A DNA stretch of 64,000 nt from Nilaparvata lugens (lineage: Eukaryota; Arthropoda; Insecta; Hemiptera; Delphacidae). Positions 9,950 through 22,877 of the stretch are shown here, piece after piece. The stretch spans positions 29,190,890 to 29,254,889 of the forward strand of contig NC_052509.1 of the NCBI RefSeq assembly GCF_014356525.2, in the 5' to 3' direction. The notes below the pieces were generated by a model, which saw nothing but the letters and a program-made list of their open reading frames with translations, made no database searches and was not told the DNA's origin. Each line of letters starts with the position of its first letter. Within the stretch, counting starts at the first letter, position 1. A program made the position numbers and the translations under genes.

Positions 9950-11247
9950 TTGCTACCCAATTGTCCACATCTGGAGATTCTTCTGAGCTTGTGCCAATTT
10001 TCTCGAAGTGCTCAGCCCACCCTGCTCATTATTTGAGTTTCCTCTATTATCACATTACCCTCTTTGTCCTTGCATGCCTTTACCTTGGGTTGGAATCCTA
10101 AGCTTATGACTTTCTGGGCTTTATAGAATTTCCTTGTCTCATTTAGGGTGTTCAATTCTTCTAAATGCTGAAGCTTACCTTTCATATGTTCACGTTTGGC
10201 TTTTCTTATAATTTTATTGGCAGTTCTCCTTCTCTCTTTATACGTCTCTAGCTTTTGACGAGTTTCTCTTGGAATCATTGATACCCTGGCCTCATTCTTT
10301 TTAAGTACTGCATCTCTACATTCCTCATCATATCATTCTGCATATCTTCCGATTCTCCTTTCTCGTATTGTCTGTTTGGCCACTTGTATTATTGCTTGTC
10401 TCATTCCATTCCACAATCCCTCAACATTACTGTCATCAGCATATTGTTCAATGCAATTCAATGCTTGATCAAGTTCTCTATTCATGGCATTCTCGAATTG
10501 TTGTCTAGTTTCTGCATTAGTCAGTTTCTCTAGATCCCATTTGCATCTATTTTTCTTAGGTTCTCTATCTGCCATTGATAATCGCTGAAGTAATGTTGTT
10601 CTCACCATGAAGTGATCTGGATCACAATTTGGACCTCTTGCAGTTCTCACATCCTCTATAGAGCTTGCATGACGTTTTGAGACAAGAACATGATATATTT
10701 GGTTTACAAGATTTGATCCTGGCATTTTCCAAGTACCCAAGTGTATCTTTTTGTGTTCAAATTTTGTGCTGGCAATAACAAGAGAATGTTCCTCAGCAAA
10801 CTCAACAAGCAATCTTCCATTTTCGTTGCATTCATCATGAAGGGTATTTTTTCCTGCAACCTCTGCCAGGGAGACTTTTTTCCCTATCTTTGCATTAAAG
10901 TCTCCTAGTAATAGCACCATTATCTTGCTTTGGAATTCTGCCACATAAACCTGCCAATTGGTCGTAGAAGGTTACTTTGTCATCTTCTGGTGCCTCTTCT
11001 GTGGGAGCATAGGCTGATATCATTGATGTATTCCAGAAACGACCTTTGATTCTTATTCTGCATACTCTGATATTGGTTCAAAACCTAGCACACTTTTCCT
11101 TAGATTAGTATTTATCATGAATGCTGTTCCATACATACCAGACTTTTCTGGGTTTCCACTGTAGTACAGGCTGAAATCTTTTTTGTTAATTCTCCCTGAT
11201 CCTTTCCATCTCACTTCTTGCAGGGCTAATATGTCAAAATTGAACAT
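9950..11247 (-). pseudogene. RTE-like LINE, endonuclease half (5' part), separated from its RT by the nested LINE
   Basis: Three minus-strand frames give the endonuclease and linker of the LINE whose RT lies at 2648-4206. Frame 11247-11053 has FDILALQEVRWKGSG and FEPISE. Frame 10944-10333 has LLGDFNAKIGKK, NGRLLVEFA, a NQIYHVLV block and CDPDHFMVR. Frame 10278-10012 has the lysine-rich linker and KVKACKDKEGNVI, followed by WAEHFEKIGTSSEE up to the insertion point near 9950. The ORF is broken by stops and frameshifts (for example at 11050 and 10330). Reading order and strand match the RT half exactly, which is why I call it one interrupted element. Confidence 0.82.
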
Positions 11248-13216
11248 AGTTTAACTAAATTCATTCATAATTCACTATTCTTTTGGATTTGAGTATTTGA
11301 ATATTTGTAACTGATGCTTAATAGTCTTTCCATCCATCCTCCTCAAGGTTGTTCTGTTTAAAATCATAATCACCTTCTCTTTTGTATTGTTGTGAAAGGA
11401 GTAACGTTCTATTTGGATTTTCTATATTGTCAAGAACCACAAGGTTTGACATACCCCCAAACATCAGTTCCTTCTTTGAGAAGAGAAATAATTTTTTCCA
11501 ACTTTAAAAACTAAAAGCTGATCAGAAAGTTTTGGCTGACAGACTAAAAACGCTGAGGAGAGGTAGAAGTGGGGCTAGCATTCTAGTCTCCCCTCCAGCC
11601 AGCTAGTGAAAAAGCTTTCCACTTTTCTTCTGAATAATTTCACACACTTTTTTCATCGCCTACCTCCTGAGACAGACCGAGCTGATCCGTGGATGGACAT
11701 CCCCTGGTTCTTCATTCAGAACTCCCTTTATGGAAATTAATCAAAACAAACTTTAATTTTGATGATTCCAATACTCCCTGAGAAGATCGTTGTTACAGGT
11801 TATTTACTACTTTGAACTCAATCAAGTATTATTATTGATCTTATATTATTATCTATTATTGATCCTATTCGGCCTTTGGGGAGAGAGCACTCAGGAAGGG
11901 CTACTAGTTCAACCTACTGTTGTTTTATACTAATATCATATCTGCTGCGTGTATTGGATTTATTTTTCTTTCTGATCCCATGAAATTCATAGTTCTTATT
12001 GACCAATATTTATTGATTTATTTGTGTCAGATTTCATTATCAAGCTGAAATTATTAGTCCTTGGCTTAATTTCCTTACTTGATTCTCATTAAACTATTAA
12101 TTTTAATGGCTTCAACTTTAATTATTAATTTATATGATTAATTGAATCACGAATTTTGTCTTTAATCTTCCATTTTGTTTTGTTTGAGTGAACTTCACTA
12201 GTAACTAAAGATTTGATTATAAAGTTAATTTTATTATTATAGACTTAATTTATTACTATTTTGAATTTATTCATTCCTCTAGTCTATTGAGTTGTCCGAA
12301 GATCGGAGATTACCTATTATTGTTGGAAAGCCACTCGCCAACCATTTTACAATTTTTCGAGACCGTTGATATGGCCTATACTGAACGGTCAATGCCCCGA
12401 GATTGATCTTAGTTTTTTCTGTTTAGATTTGAGAATTTTTTATTTTGAGTTTGTCGTGTTGCTACTTGTTCCTCTTCAATTTTGTGGAATAAAATCGTTA
12501 ACACTAATGTTGCCTTAATTTGTGTTTATATTTGAGAATATTTCTATTTTGAGTTTGTCGTGTTGCCACTTGTTCCTCTTTAATTCTGTGGAATAAAATC
12601 GTTGATACTGTTGTTGCCATAATATGTGTTCAGATTCAAGAATATTTTCTCATTTTGAGTTTGTCGTGTTGCCACTTGTTCCTCTTTGATTTTGTGGGAT
12701 AAATTTGTTAATACTGTTGTTGCCATATTTTGTGTTGAGATTTAAGAACACTTTTATCTTAATTTTGTCGGGTTGTCACTTGTTCTTATTTGATTCTGTG
12801 CTAGAATCTTCTTGTCCACACTGTATTCAACCAGCGTCCTGCACAGTCCAACCCTACCAGAAGGGAATAGAATTCTGGGCGTCGTAGACCCAAGCTGATC
12901 ACAATTAGATAACATTAATAGGAAAATCTAAAATATCGAGTCCATATCTAATAAAAATCACAAGTTAACTCAATTAATTCAATTAAAAAGTCGATAATTC
13001 CAATATTCTATTCTTACAAGAGATTCGTAAGACTCATGTTAATATATATATAGCATATGGCATTTTGACACATTTACCTCTCAAATATGAATTATGCGCT
13101 CAATTATAATAATTGATTGTCATTAAATTAAGAAAGTCAAAATATAAAACTATGCAAATGGAGAGAGCCAGTAGTTTTATTAACATAATTATCAAAAGAT
13201 AAACATATTAGACATA
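11248..13216. other. Non-coding stretch with a 105-bp satellite
   Basis: No coding frame is convincing. From about 12420 to 12790 a unit of about 105 bp repeats four times with the landmark GAGTTTGTCGTGTTG at 12447, 12551 and 12657 and a diverged fourth copy near 12762. The rest is AT-rich and holds nothing I can name. The left part may include the 5' end of the RTE-like LINE. Confidence 0.65.
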
Positions 13217-16200
13217 TTATAAAGCTAATTCCAAATCAGCCAACCATTCAAGAGCTGCTGGTGCAGCATTCACAAAATCCTCAACGGCATGGGGATACAA
13301 CCTGACAGGACAGACCTCAGTTATATGTTTCAAAGTTTGTTTTGGAGCTCCACAGTCACATTCAGGTGATGGAATGATCCCCCATTTATGCAGACTGTCC
13401 CCACATACACCATGCCCTGTTCGCACCCTGTTTAATCCCTTCCAAAGGTGACGGGGAAGGTTGAAACCTTCTGGCTCTTTATTTGGCTTGATAAGCCGTG
13501 CCATTTGGTCAGGTACTTGCAAATTCCAAGCAGCATTCCACTCTGAGTCTATGTTGGAATTGGTTCTAACCAAATCCTTTGCAAATGTCAATGAAGGCCT
13601 TCTAGATCTGAGGCGACCTATTTCTAGGTCGGGAAGGTCTTCATGAATTGGCAGCATTGGGTTATTGGGAATCTTTTTGAACTCCTTTAACAGGGCATTT
13701 TTCCTCCATAAGGGAGGTGGAGCAATATTGCTCGGTATTGGTAGCCAATTTACAGGAGTTGACTTGATACACCCAGTAATCATTCTCATAGCCATGTTGA
13801 GCTGTGCATCAATTTTCTTAGTGTATGGGCTATTGATCCACACAGGTGCACAGTATTCTGCTACAGAATAAACAAGAGACAGAATGGAGCACCGCAGGGT
13901 ATGGGCTGAGGCACCCCAAGTGGAACCACACAATTTTTGAATTATGTTATTGTGGGTTTGAATTTTCTTTGAGGTGGTCTCCAGGTGTTTTTTAAAAGAC
14001 AGTGTTCTATCCAGTGTAATACCTAGATATTTGGGGAAATTTTGATGCTGGAGAAGTACCTTATTGAAATGAACCTGGAGTTTCCTATTAGCCATTTTAT
14101 TATTTAGGTGGAATGAGCTGACTTCTGTTTTCTTCAGGTTTGGAATAAGCCTCCATTTATGGAAGTATTCCCCCATCTTCTTCAGGTCTTCAGAGAGCAC
14201 TTCCTCAGTTTTTTCAAAATTTTTATGCTGAGCTGCAAGGGCCATATCATCAGCATATATGAACTTTTTAGAACATGTGATAGGCAAGTCTGCTGTGTAT
14301 AAATTGAAAAGACTTGGAGCAAGGACTGAACCCTGTGGAAGACCATTATTAAGTTTTTTCTGTTTCCTGATCTTATTGCTCAGAATAACTTCAAATTTCC
14401 TATCAGAAAGCATATTACCAATGAGCCTTATAATAGTTTGACATTGGATGACCTGTATCAGTTTGTATAACAGTCCCTGTTTCCAAACTGTGTCATATGC
14501 AGCAGTGAAATCCACAAATGCCACAGAAGTTTTCAAACACTTTTGAAACCCAGCTTCAATATGACTGGTCAGGCCTAGAACCTGGTCACCACAGCTTCTA
14601 CTTGTTCTAAAGCCTGCTTGTTCCACAGGGATAGCTTCTGAGACTATTGGTCCAATTCTATTCAAAATGAGTCTTTCAAGCAGCTTATAGCAACAGCTCA
14701 ACAGTGCTATAGGACGGTAGCTTTCAGCCTGATCCTCAGGTTTATTTGGCTTGAGGATTGCAATTATTTTTGTTCTCTTGAAAGCCTTTGGTAAGTGACC
14801 TGTTTGTAAAATATCAGAGAAAAATCTAGTCAACCATTGCAGAGCATTCGTTCCAAAATGAATTAGGAATTCTGGATGGATTCCATCAAACCCAGGAGCC
14901 TTGCCCACTTTAATTTCTTCCACAGCCTCCGTGAGCTCATCCAATGTGAAGTCTCTTGCAGACTCTGACCTGGTAGGAGCATTTTTCCTCATTGTAGTGA
15001 AAGATTTTTTAATTTCTTTTGTATGCTGAGGGTCCCGAGGTGCTCTGGACAGAGTAACCATTCTGCTTTCAATTTTATTTGGAGTAACCATGGGGGTCTT
15101 ATGAATGACAGCACTCCCTCCACCCAGCTCTCTTAGTAGACTCCAGGCTTTTCTGCTAGATTTCTTAAAATCCAGAGATTCAGTAGTTTTCATCCATTTA
15201 TCCGCCTCTCAGAGTCCAAGGTATGGAGGAGCTCTGTAGCTACATTTGGGTTCTCAGTCTCCAGATAAGCCTCATATAGCTGTTTACATTCACTACTCCA
15301 TCCAGGGATGTACTATTTTCGATAACCCCTAGGAAATTTCCTTTTAGCAGTTGCAATTACAGCTTTCACAAACCGATCATAATTCTTGCATACAGGGGGT
15401 ATCCATCTTACCACTGCATCAAGCTCGTGAGTCAATTCTCTCCAGTTTGATCTCTTAAAGTTCCATCTAGGTCGTGGAATGGATCGAATTATTGGAATTT
15501 GAATTCCCAGCTCAACCACTACTGGGCGGTGTTGACTGTGTGGAAAATTGCCCAGTACTCTACGAGATGTTTGCAATGGCTGATTGTCTTTGTTATAGGT
15601 AACAAAGCACAAATCTGGATTGTATTCCCTATTCCATGCAGCTGATTTGAACGTTCCTCTATCTTTGGCATTGAATATGAGGCTCATGTTGCTCCCCAGC
15701 CCACAAGAGCTTCACCATTCTCATCACTCTGATTATAACGCCACATGGTGTGGTGACTGTTGAAGTCTCCAATGTATACAGCAGGGTGAGGCACATCTGG
15801 CAGCACCTCAGGTGACCAGGCGGCTGGAGGGGGCTTATATACATTAACTATACTTGTATCCTCCACCATCACTGTCACTGTTTCGATGGTATTGCTTGAC
15901 TTTGCTGACACAAGATAAGCATTTTCTACGTTATTTCGTATATAAGTTACACATCCATGATGCTTGTTGTAAGTTGCCCCTAAAACCTCATAGCCCGGTA
16001 TCCTTCCCCTTGCCCCAAGCTGCTGCTCACTATCTGCGTGAGTCTCCTGAATGACAGCCACGTCTATTTTGTGCTTACTTAAAAGTTTGGATAGGTACTG
16101 ACTCTTAGCATAGCTTATTCCTTCTACATTAATTTGACAAATTCTAATAATATTACCTATAGTTCTAGTTGTGTGGTCCTGAGAAGGACCATTTGAATTG

Positions 16201-16223
16201 AAATTTTCCATTTGATGTGTCAA
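13217..16223 (-). pseudogene. Jockey/I-like LINE ORF2: endonuclease and reverse transcriptase, lightly broken
   Basis: Three frames on the minus strand in reading order. 16223-15684: APE-type endonuclease start with CQINVEGIS, VIQETHAD and YIGDFNSHH. 15687-15313: endonuclease end with NAKDRGTFKSAAWN and YNPDLCFVT. 15193-13217: reverse transcriptase, 658 residues, with YRPIALLSCCYKLLERL, QAGFRTSRSCGDQV, VDFTAAYDTVW, LPQGSVLAPSLF and catalytic FIYADDMALAA. It ends with a tail holding LNRVRTGHGVCGDSLHKWG and CDCGAPKQTLKHI, a cysteine/histidine cluster typical of this clade. One frameshift near 15685 and a stop near 15310 break an otherwise well-preserved copy, suggesting recent decay. ORF1 is not recognisable upstream. 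Confidence 0.85.
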
Positions 16224-16637
16224 ACTGGCCAGGAGATCCTAAGATAAGTCTGGCCACCAGCAGTTCTATCTCATTTGGTATGAACCAAGGATGCACGTGT
16301 AATAATGTCACGGACGCGAGCTAGATTGCACCACAAAAAACGCAGCAGTCAACAAACAAAAATTAAATGCTCATATATTGCTGATCACTGCCAACCAAAA
16401 ACCTTCACCAAAACTCCCGCCCAGGGGTTAAAAGGATGTGTCCCAGGAACAGACATCCCAATGGCAGATGTTCTTGCCTGTCCGCTATGGAGGTCATGTA
16501 TTCGATTTAGTTCCCCAAATGCCGGTCTCCATCCTGCATTTGGGTATCCAGGTGCACCACGTGGAGGCGCTTCTAGCTTCTATAAGAGATATTAAAGATG
16601 TTACTTGGAGAGAAGAACTTCTGAGCTAGAACGAATA
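16224..16637. other. Upstream part of the 13.2-16.2 kb LINE or unrelated spacer
   Basis: No homology is recognised in this stretch. It contains moderately GC-rich sequence in which several overlapping frames are open by chance. It may be the 5' region of the LINE on the minus strand. Confidence 0.4.
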
Positions 16638-16639
16638 CA

Positions 16640-17170
16640 ATAATTGCGTCCACTCATGTTAATAATAATTCATTATGAATGAAAATGTCTCAAATTAATA
16701 TCACAATGTTTAAAATGCTACTCTTGATGATACAGTTAGAATTTCATACACATACATATTTTATACAGTTTAGAACATAATACTTTGCAATTCTGAAAAT
16801 TCATTAAGTGAATAAAAAGGATTTCTTAGTAGACAGCTATACACCCTCTGAATAGACCAGCTGGAGCTTTCATCCATTCCTGAGGCAGTTTGTTAAATAA
16901 TTTTAAGCCAACGTTTACATATCTGTTCTGCGACTTTTTATAGCCTACAAAAAGGTGTTTTCATAGTTCTATTACTTCTTGTATTCCAGGGATGTATGTC
17001 TTTCCTGAGCTGGTGTTCATTCAAGTTTTTCTTTGTGTAGAACAGAACAGAGTAAATGTACAGATTTATTACAGTTTGAATTTTATATTTAACAAACAAT
17101 GGCCTGCATTGAACCAGCCTATATGAGTATGAAATGATTCTGATGGCCTTCTTTTGAAGCAGCAAGATAT
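16640..17170 (-). pseudogene. 3' fragment of another LINE reverse transcriptase
   Basis: The minus strand gives LQKKAIRIISYS, then an FVKYKIQTVINLYIYSVLFY segment and, in a neighbouring frame, KLPQEWMKAPAGLF. These are the C-terminal residues typical of CR1/jockey-superfamily ORF2 proteins. The rest of the element is missing, so this is a 5'-truncated copy, the usual product of aborted reverse transcription. Confidence 0.65.
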
Positions 17171-17278
17171 CCAGGACATGGTTAGTTATCAGGACAGTTA
17201 GTTATCAGACTCTGATGAGAGCGGACATAAAGCGATTGAGCTCCGTTATCTATCTAAAAGTGAGCGTGTCTAGTCAGT

Positions 17279-17533
17279 ATGAATTGCCATAAATGCAACA
17301 AATTGATCGTGCGGTCTTCGAAGGACAAGGCTACGAACAAAATTCAGTGTAGTGAGTGCAGGGAGAATTTCCATGGACAGTGCGTGGGTTTTGGTGGAAC
17401 AGAGTTGAGTGTTTATGAAACATCCGGACGTAAATGGTTGTGCTCAAATTGTGCTCACGATCGTCGGTTGAGTCGTAGTTATAGCGACGGTGGTGATGCG
17501 TTCAAAAAATTCACTAAACACAATAAGATGTAG
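17279..17533 (+). pseudogene. PHD-finger N-terminus of a LINE ORF1, cut by the left arm of the composite element
   Basis: Frame MNCHKCNKLIVRSSKDKA onward, 84 residues. It has CHKC, then CSECRENFHGQC and WLCSNC, a PHD-type zinc finger as in the ORF1 at 8779-9717. At base 17500, about codon 75, the sequence becomes shared with the other arm of the inverted pair, so coding text after that is not part of this ORF1. The coiled coil and RNA-binding part are absent. I infer that the 26-kb composite sits inside this ORF1. A LINE ORF2 in the same orientation begins just beyond the composite (43835). Confidence 0.65.
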
Positions 17534-17609
17534 ATGTGTGGAATTCCGGTGATGAATTATCCTAATGGTGAATAAGATGAAGATTGAGGAAGAAATGGTA
17601 GTGGGAGGT

Positions 17610-17750
17610 CTAGTCCAAGTGGAAACAGAGAGAGATGGAATCCAGTGGTGGAAAATCGAGTCCAAGTGGAGATAGAGAGAGATGGAATCCAGTAGTGGAA
17701 GATCGTGTTCAAGGTGTAGATAGAGCGAAATGGGATCCAGTAAAAACTGA
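17610..17750. repeat. Minisatellite of about 50 bp near the outer end of the left arm
   Basis: About three units, each with AGTCCAAGTGGA, AGAGAGATGGAATCCAGT and GTGGAA. In the right arm the same array (43365-43570, opposite strand) has about four to five units. The copy-number difference shows that the arms have evolved separately. Confidence 0.75.
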
Positions 17751-18129
17751 AAAAGAGAAGAAGAAGCCAGCAGAAAAACGAAAAATCTTTGAAGAAAGTT
17801 ATCAATAGAGAAAAGATACATAATACAACTGATAATGAATAATATTTGCAGAAAATTGAAGAGGAATAGTATGATTCAAAGTGGGAAAGAATCGAATATC
17901 AAATATGGATATCAGTAAAAAGTAATCAGATAGAAAGAGAAAAGGTAGAAAGAGAAATAGATATAGAAAGAGAAATAAACATTTGAACATGCTGGATTGC
18001 TAGTGGAAAAAATCCCTCAATAGGGAAGAAGAGAAGAGAAAGAAGGAATGTGCACAAATTGAGAAGAACTTATAAAACTGAACTATAGAATAAGAAATAG
18101 AACATCGTATTGTGATCTCGAATTAATCA

Positions 18130-18215
18130 AGGAAAGAAGAAGAAGAAGAAGAAGAAGAAGAAGAAAAGAAAAAGAAAGAGAAGAAGGAGAAGAAGAAGAA
18201 GCAGAAGAAGAAAAA
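18130..18215. repeat. GAA-rich microsatellite (left arm)
   Basis: A purine-only run of GAA/GAAA units; the mirror copy is the TTC tract at about 42863-42952 in the right arm, with a different unit count. Confidence 0.85.
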
Positions 18216-19058
18216 GAATGGAAAATCATCATCGCAAAAATCACAACAGTTATAATAAAAATTACAACAATATTCTAGTAAACATTATAAATATAAGATC
18301 AAGAAGAGAAACGAGAAAGAAAAATAAGAAGTAGAGGAGACAATGGAGAAAGTGCTAGATTATTTTAGATGAGTTACAAATAGGATTGAACGGTGAAGTA
18401 TGAAAAATATTATATAGTATTAGAAGTATAATTAACTATTGGGAGTTACAATAACGATGAAAGTAGTAAATTGAGTACTGTAATATTTTAGTGATGAATG
18501 TCTAAGATAACGTTAAATGGAACACAGCCCCTATATAAGCATATGAGCAGACTACCCACCCCTCTGTTATATTAATAATTCTTCACACATTAGCTTCTAT
18601 TGTTCGAGCTGTGGCAATAGTAGAAGATATCATTATATACACCTAATATAGAAGAGATTACTATCTATACCTATAGATTACATCCATATCTATAACGTAT
18701 GTCAATCATCGAATTTATTTGAAATTCAGCATTTCGAAAATTATCAATTATGGAAATAATTTTGGTAAGAGAGGTAATAATTATTTGTAAGAATAGAGAT
18801 ACTGATTCTCTAAGTACCTTCTGGAGTAGAGTAGTTGATGCATTGAACATAGTTTTAGGAATTAATATCAAGATAAATTATTAATCAGTATTAACAGATG
18901 TGGATCTCCTTAGTTTGAAATAATTGCCTCATATATAATCTTGAATAGCAATGGAAAGATTCATTTAAAGAACAGAAAGCCAGCTCATGAAAAATGCCAA
19001 GGTATTCTACTGTGAAATGTATTGATATGAATTTCCTATTATTGTAGTGAAGGGCACC
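18216..19058. other. Arm sequence without genes
   Basis: AT-rich non-coding sequence matching 42016-42860 in inverted orientation. Small open frames here (for example 18671-18871) are equally present in the other arm and show no codon signature or motif. Confidence 0.6.
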
Positions 19059-19820
19059 TTAGTCATTGAATCCTGAAATGATTAAATTTACCTTTATTTC
19101 TTGAAGGTCAGTCATACTCTCGACTGTGTATGTGAGGGATCCAACCCTCTTGGATCCTCCCTCGCCGATAGAGATCTTGATCCTCCCATCCGATGACCAG
19201 ACATTCCTATGCCCATGACGGTCGACCGCAGCATTGAGGATCTTGAGATGCTCCACAGTCAGATCCTCGCGAATGGTGACGCCAGAACCCTTCAGCTTCC
19301 TCTTAGCGTCGAAGATCATTTTCCTGGTCCGGTAGCTGCAGAGTCGAACTATGATGGGTCGGTCCTTAGGTTTTGCTTGCCCTTGTTGAGGTGGTTGACA
19401 CCTTCCAACGCGATGCGAGCGGTTGACATCCGCCAGAGTCACGGGCACGTTCAGCTTCTTGTTGAAGTCATCAAGCGCCAGCAGCTCCGTGTCTTCTTTC
19501 TCGGGGATCTTGCTCTCCGGGATCCCAAAAATACGTATTGAATGTCGGCGCCCGTATTGCTCGAGGTCGTCGACCTTTAGGTGACAAGACACCTCCAGCT
19601 CACGAATTCTATCGTGCAGCTGTTTGTTCTCCTCCTTCTATGCCTGAAGTTCCTCAAAAATAGACTTCACAGCCATTGAAACGGCATTATACATGGATTC
19701 CTCGATTTGCTGTCGAATAATTCGGAGGGTCTCTTCAGACAATGATCCAGAAATAGCTGGCCCTGGCTTCGGAGCATTGACCTCATTCTTTGGCGTGCCT
19801 CTGTTCGGTCGAACCATCAT
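19059..19820 (-). pseudogene. LINE ORF1-like protein (coiled coil plus RRM-like domain), left-arm copy
   Basis: Starts MMVRPNRGTPKNEVNAPK at 19820. A helical region follows (residues 25-60), then an in-frame TAG near 19638. The frame continues with KQLHDRIRELEV coiled coil, DLEQYGRRHSIRIFGIPE, NRSHRVGR and DRPIIVRLCSYRTRKMIF, then IREDLT and a GRIKISIGEG segment, the layout of L1/CR1-type ORF1 RNA-binding proteins. The right-arm copy (41269-42015) has the same internal TAG, so the stop predates the arm duplication or is tolerated. This copy has a few extra residues (GSLTY) near the end that the right copy lacks. Confidence 0.75.
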
Positions 19821-22800
19821 GTACCATTAGGTGGATTTACACTCCTACAGGCAAGAAGGTAGACTGAAGAATTAGGAATGTTCTTTCAAGATAAATAAAA
19901 AGAATGTGAGTTAATCAAAAATATAATTTCACTATTGAGTTTAGCTCGAGAAACTGAATAACTAGATGTATAATTTGTAGTGAATTGAACTGTATAACCC
20001 TACGAAATATCTGTTAGAGGACAAAGCCGAACTAACACACGTTTACTCACTCGACATAACCAAGAGAGAGCTGATGAGAGAGCTGACATAACCAAGAGAG
20101 AGAGAGTGAGAGGAAAGAGTAGATTTGATTGAAATTGGATGTGATTATGAAATACAAGAGAGCACACCTACCAAAAAGGATTAAAGAAAGGAGAAGTAGG
20201 TCTGCATAAGAAATTACAAATTGTTATACAGTACAAAATAATCAAAAATGGAGTGAAATCACAAATTCAAAAAAATCTTGAATAGGAAATCTCATCAGAA
20301 GGATAACCCTATTTTGGCGTGTTGACTAAGATCAAAGGGTGAAGTGGGCTTATTACTAGAGTTATATTTGAAAGATGGCAACTGAAAATCCTAGTTGAAC
20401 AAAATTTGAAAATGAAAAGCCTCAAATCCTCGTCCGTTTTTCCCTCAAGCATCAATTGTTCATTTCAATAAGTCGCAAATAGCCCGCATGTATCAGGATC
20501 CCAGAACATATTGCGGCCATCCGAGACTACAGTTGTTTACTCACCACAATAACGCGCGTATCAATTTATCAACAATAGTCTATTGGAATCACGGCTCGAC
20601 CTCTGAAAGGGGAATTCTCATCCAACTCATAATAGGCTGACACCAATTACAAGGTTTTGTTCATATTAAGCGAACCATATTGCGATATTTTATGACTTGG
20701 AAGTAGTGATTCTGGCCGAAAATTGCCGGCTATATCTGCATGCTTTGGAATAAAATTGGAATTGCACTGCAATGTGGGTTTTGTTGCTTTCTCTGGTCAA
20801 CCTCTCTCTGCTGCGCAATCCCTCCGCTTCCATTGTTATTATTGTTATTAATTCAGCTTGCATTAATTCAGGCTCCTATTTTGTATTTCTCTCCTCTTTC
20901 TTCTCGCTTCATTCCAGCTATTGTCCGCTTACAACTATGTGTGTTATATACCTACCTCCAACAACATTTCATTATCGTAACAAGAGTTTGGGGAATGGGA
21001 TCAGCTTCAAAAATAGGGTATGCCTATCATGTACTGCAAATCAAGTGAGTTTGGATAATGCAACCTCAAGTTTCTAAAAAAAAGGGACAGATCAACATCT
21101 ACCTCAGGTTTAGGTATCCTATATACAGAGTGTTTACCAACACCAATACTCTAGGGTATTGTTCCTGGGTAAGAGACATATCTAAATATCATATTTAAAT
21201 TGTCCGGAAGTCTTCAGTTACTCATACAGCAGCCATTTTGCTTTTTTCACTTATTATTTGTTTTCTAAAAAATGGTTGAATATACGAAATAGGTGAAGCT
21301 TTGTTTTATGAATTTGGAAAATTATCATAGTTTTTTTGTAGCTTTGTCTAGCAAACTATCAGGCCTATCTAATTGTCTCATGAATGCATACAACTTTTGA
21401 CTAGTTTGATTTCACAAGAGAATAAGATGTGAATGACTTATGAAACTTTGTGACTCATATCAGCTCATGCCTTGTAACCTCTTCAAAAAATATACCTCTT
21501 CAAAGTCAAAAGAACTAGCTGAATACAACATTACCTACTCCAATGAAGGATAAAAGTTTATAAGATAAAAAAGTTAAGACAGTGCAAATGTTAACAAATT
21601 TACATTTCAACTAATATAAAATTGTTAGGTTGAATCCTTACTTCTACATTATATAACTTTGGAGAAGAGTAGTTGAAGACCATTTTACCGACATTCCGAC
21701 ACCATCAGAGTTAATAAATGATAGTATATGAAAATAATCACTCAACTTTCATGTTTTTTCTTCATAATTTTAGCTTCCTGTGAATTATTTATTCAACGAA
21801 TTGAGATTCCTTCACTACTTCAAGTATGAGCAAACATTATTTGAACAGTAACCTATCAATACTATTAACCCGACTACACGAGAATGGATGTCTAATGCAA
21901 ATAATGATATTTGGAAGATGGCAGAGGAAACTAGAAAATATTTCATCTCACCGAATAATGATCGAACTTTCTTGTTGAGCTTACTCTTGAGCTCATATTT
22001 AACTAGTAATATCGCCTCATATTTCAAGTTCTTGCTCGAATGATGAAACAGAAGATCTCACCCAAGCGAGTTAATTTCCTTTCAAGTGTATTTATTTCCT
22101 TTCCAGTCAAAAGTTCTTTTGCAGCGGTTCAGTAATGCTTCTCTTCAGAGGACATATTTCCTTCTTCATCCGGAGAAGAACGTTCCAAATCCTCTGAGCA
22201 TGCATAAACATAAATAATCTCCGTGGAATGTTTCTCCGAATTATTAACATTGAAGTTTCTTGTTTGTTCTCAACATTATTTGCTTTCTTTGATGACGATG
22301 GAATATTTTTGGCCTCAAGAGCAGTACTGACTATTTTTTCAAACCAAAAGTGGCCGAGTATCAAAATCTGATGACGTTTTTTCCCATTTCCAAGCCAGAA
22401 ATGTAAATTCTTCCATATTTTTTCAATGAAAATCACAGATTAGCATAGCCTTATATATTCATATTGAAACATTTTTATAAAGCTGAAGACAGCCACTGAT
22501 AATATTGAGTTAATTTACGTACGATTTGCTCCAAACCAAATTCTATCATTACTATATTCATGAATATATTGATATAAGTTACTAGTAGTTTCGTGAACAG
22601 TGAACCTTGCGCAGTTATAAACCAAAGCCTCCTCTTATACTGTCTATCAGAGTAAATCCTGTCCTGTCGTGACGTGTCGGTGTGAAAACGGCCAGTTGCT
22701 GATTGGGTTGGCGACATTGGGTTTATCGACCATGCTAATCATCTGTTGTAAACAAGTAGGCCTATCACCAAAAATTAATTTCCTAAAGACATACTGTCAA

Positions 22801-22877
22801 CTGGTCACTGTAGTTACTGTAATCAGCCCAAGATGTCAGTTCGAGAGAAAATACCAATGTACAATGCACATATATTT
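19821..22877. other. Arm sequence without recognised genes
   Basis: About 3 kb, matching 37870-41268 inverted. It includes AG-rich simple repeats around 20050-20120 with ACATAACCAAGAGAGAG given twice. Several open frames of 70-110 codons occur in both arms (20740-21077, 21815-22027, 22107-22436, 22475-22717) but carry no known motif, and two overlapping frames are open at once. I do not call them genes. Confidence 0.5.

Larger units (their letters stand above)
4207..9950 (-). mobile_element. CR1/jockey-superfamily LINE, nearly complete, nested in the RTE-like LINE
   Basis: A full non-LTR element on the minus strand: 5' region (about 9950-9718), ORF1 (9717-8779), an 840-bp inter-ORF spacer, ORF2 (7938-4948), a 3' region (4947-4236) and a 3' end of four to five AAATC units at about 4208-4232, read as GATTT repeats on the element strand. 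Short-repeat tails of this kind are typical of CR1-type elements. The flanks on the two sides are halves of one RTE-like LINE, so the insertion is younger than that host element. The 5' boundary is estimated from where RTE-like coding text (WAEHFEKI) stops. Both ORFs are open, so it may be young or recently active. Confidence 0.8.

Noticed and set aside
20740..22717. Several open frames of 70-110 codons in the left arm, repeated in the right arm (37821-40346)
   Set aside because: They are kept in both arms because the arms are recent copies. Overlapping frames are open at once, and no motif or coding bias is seen.
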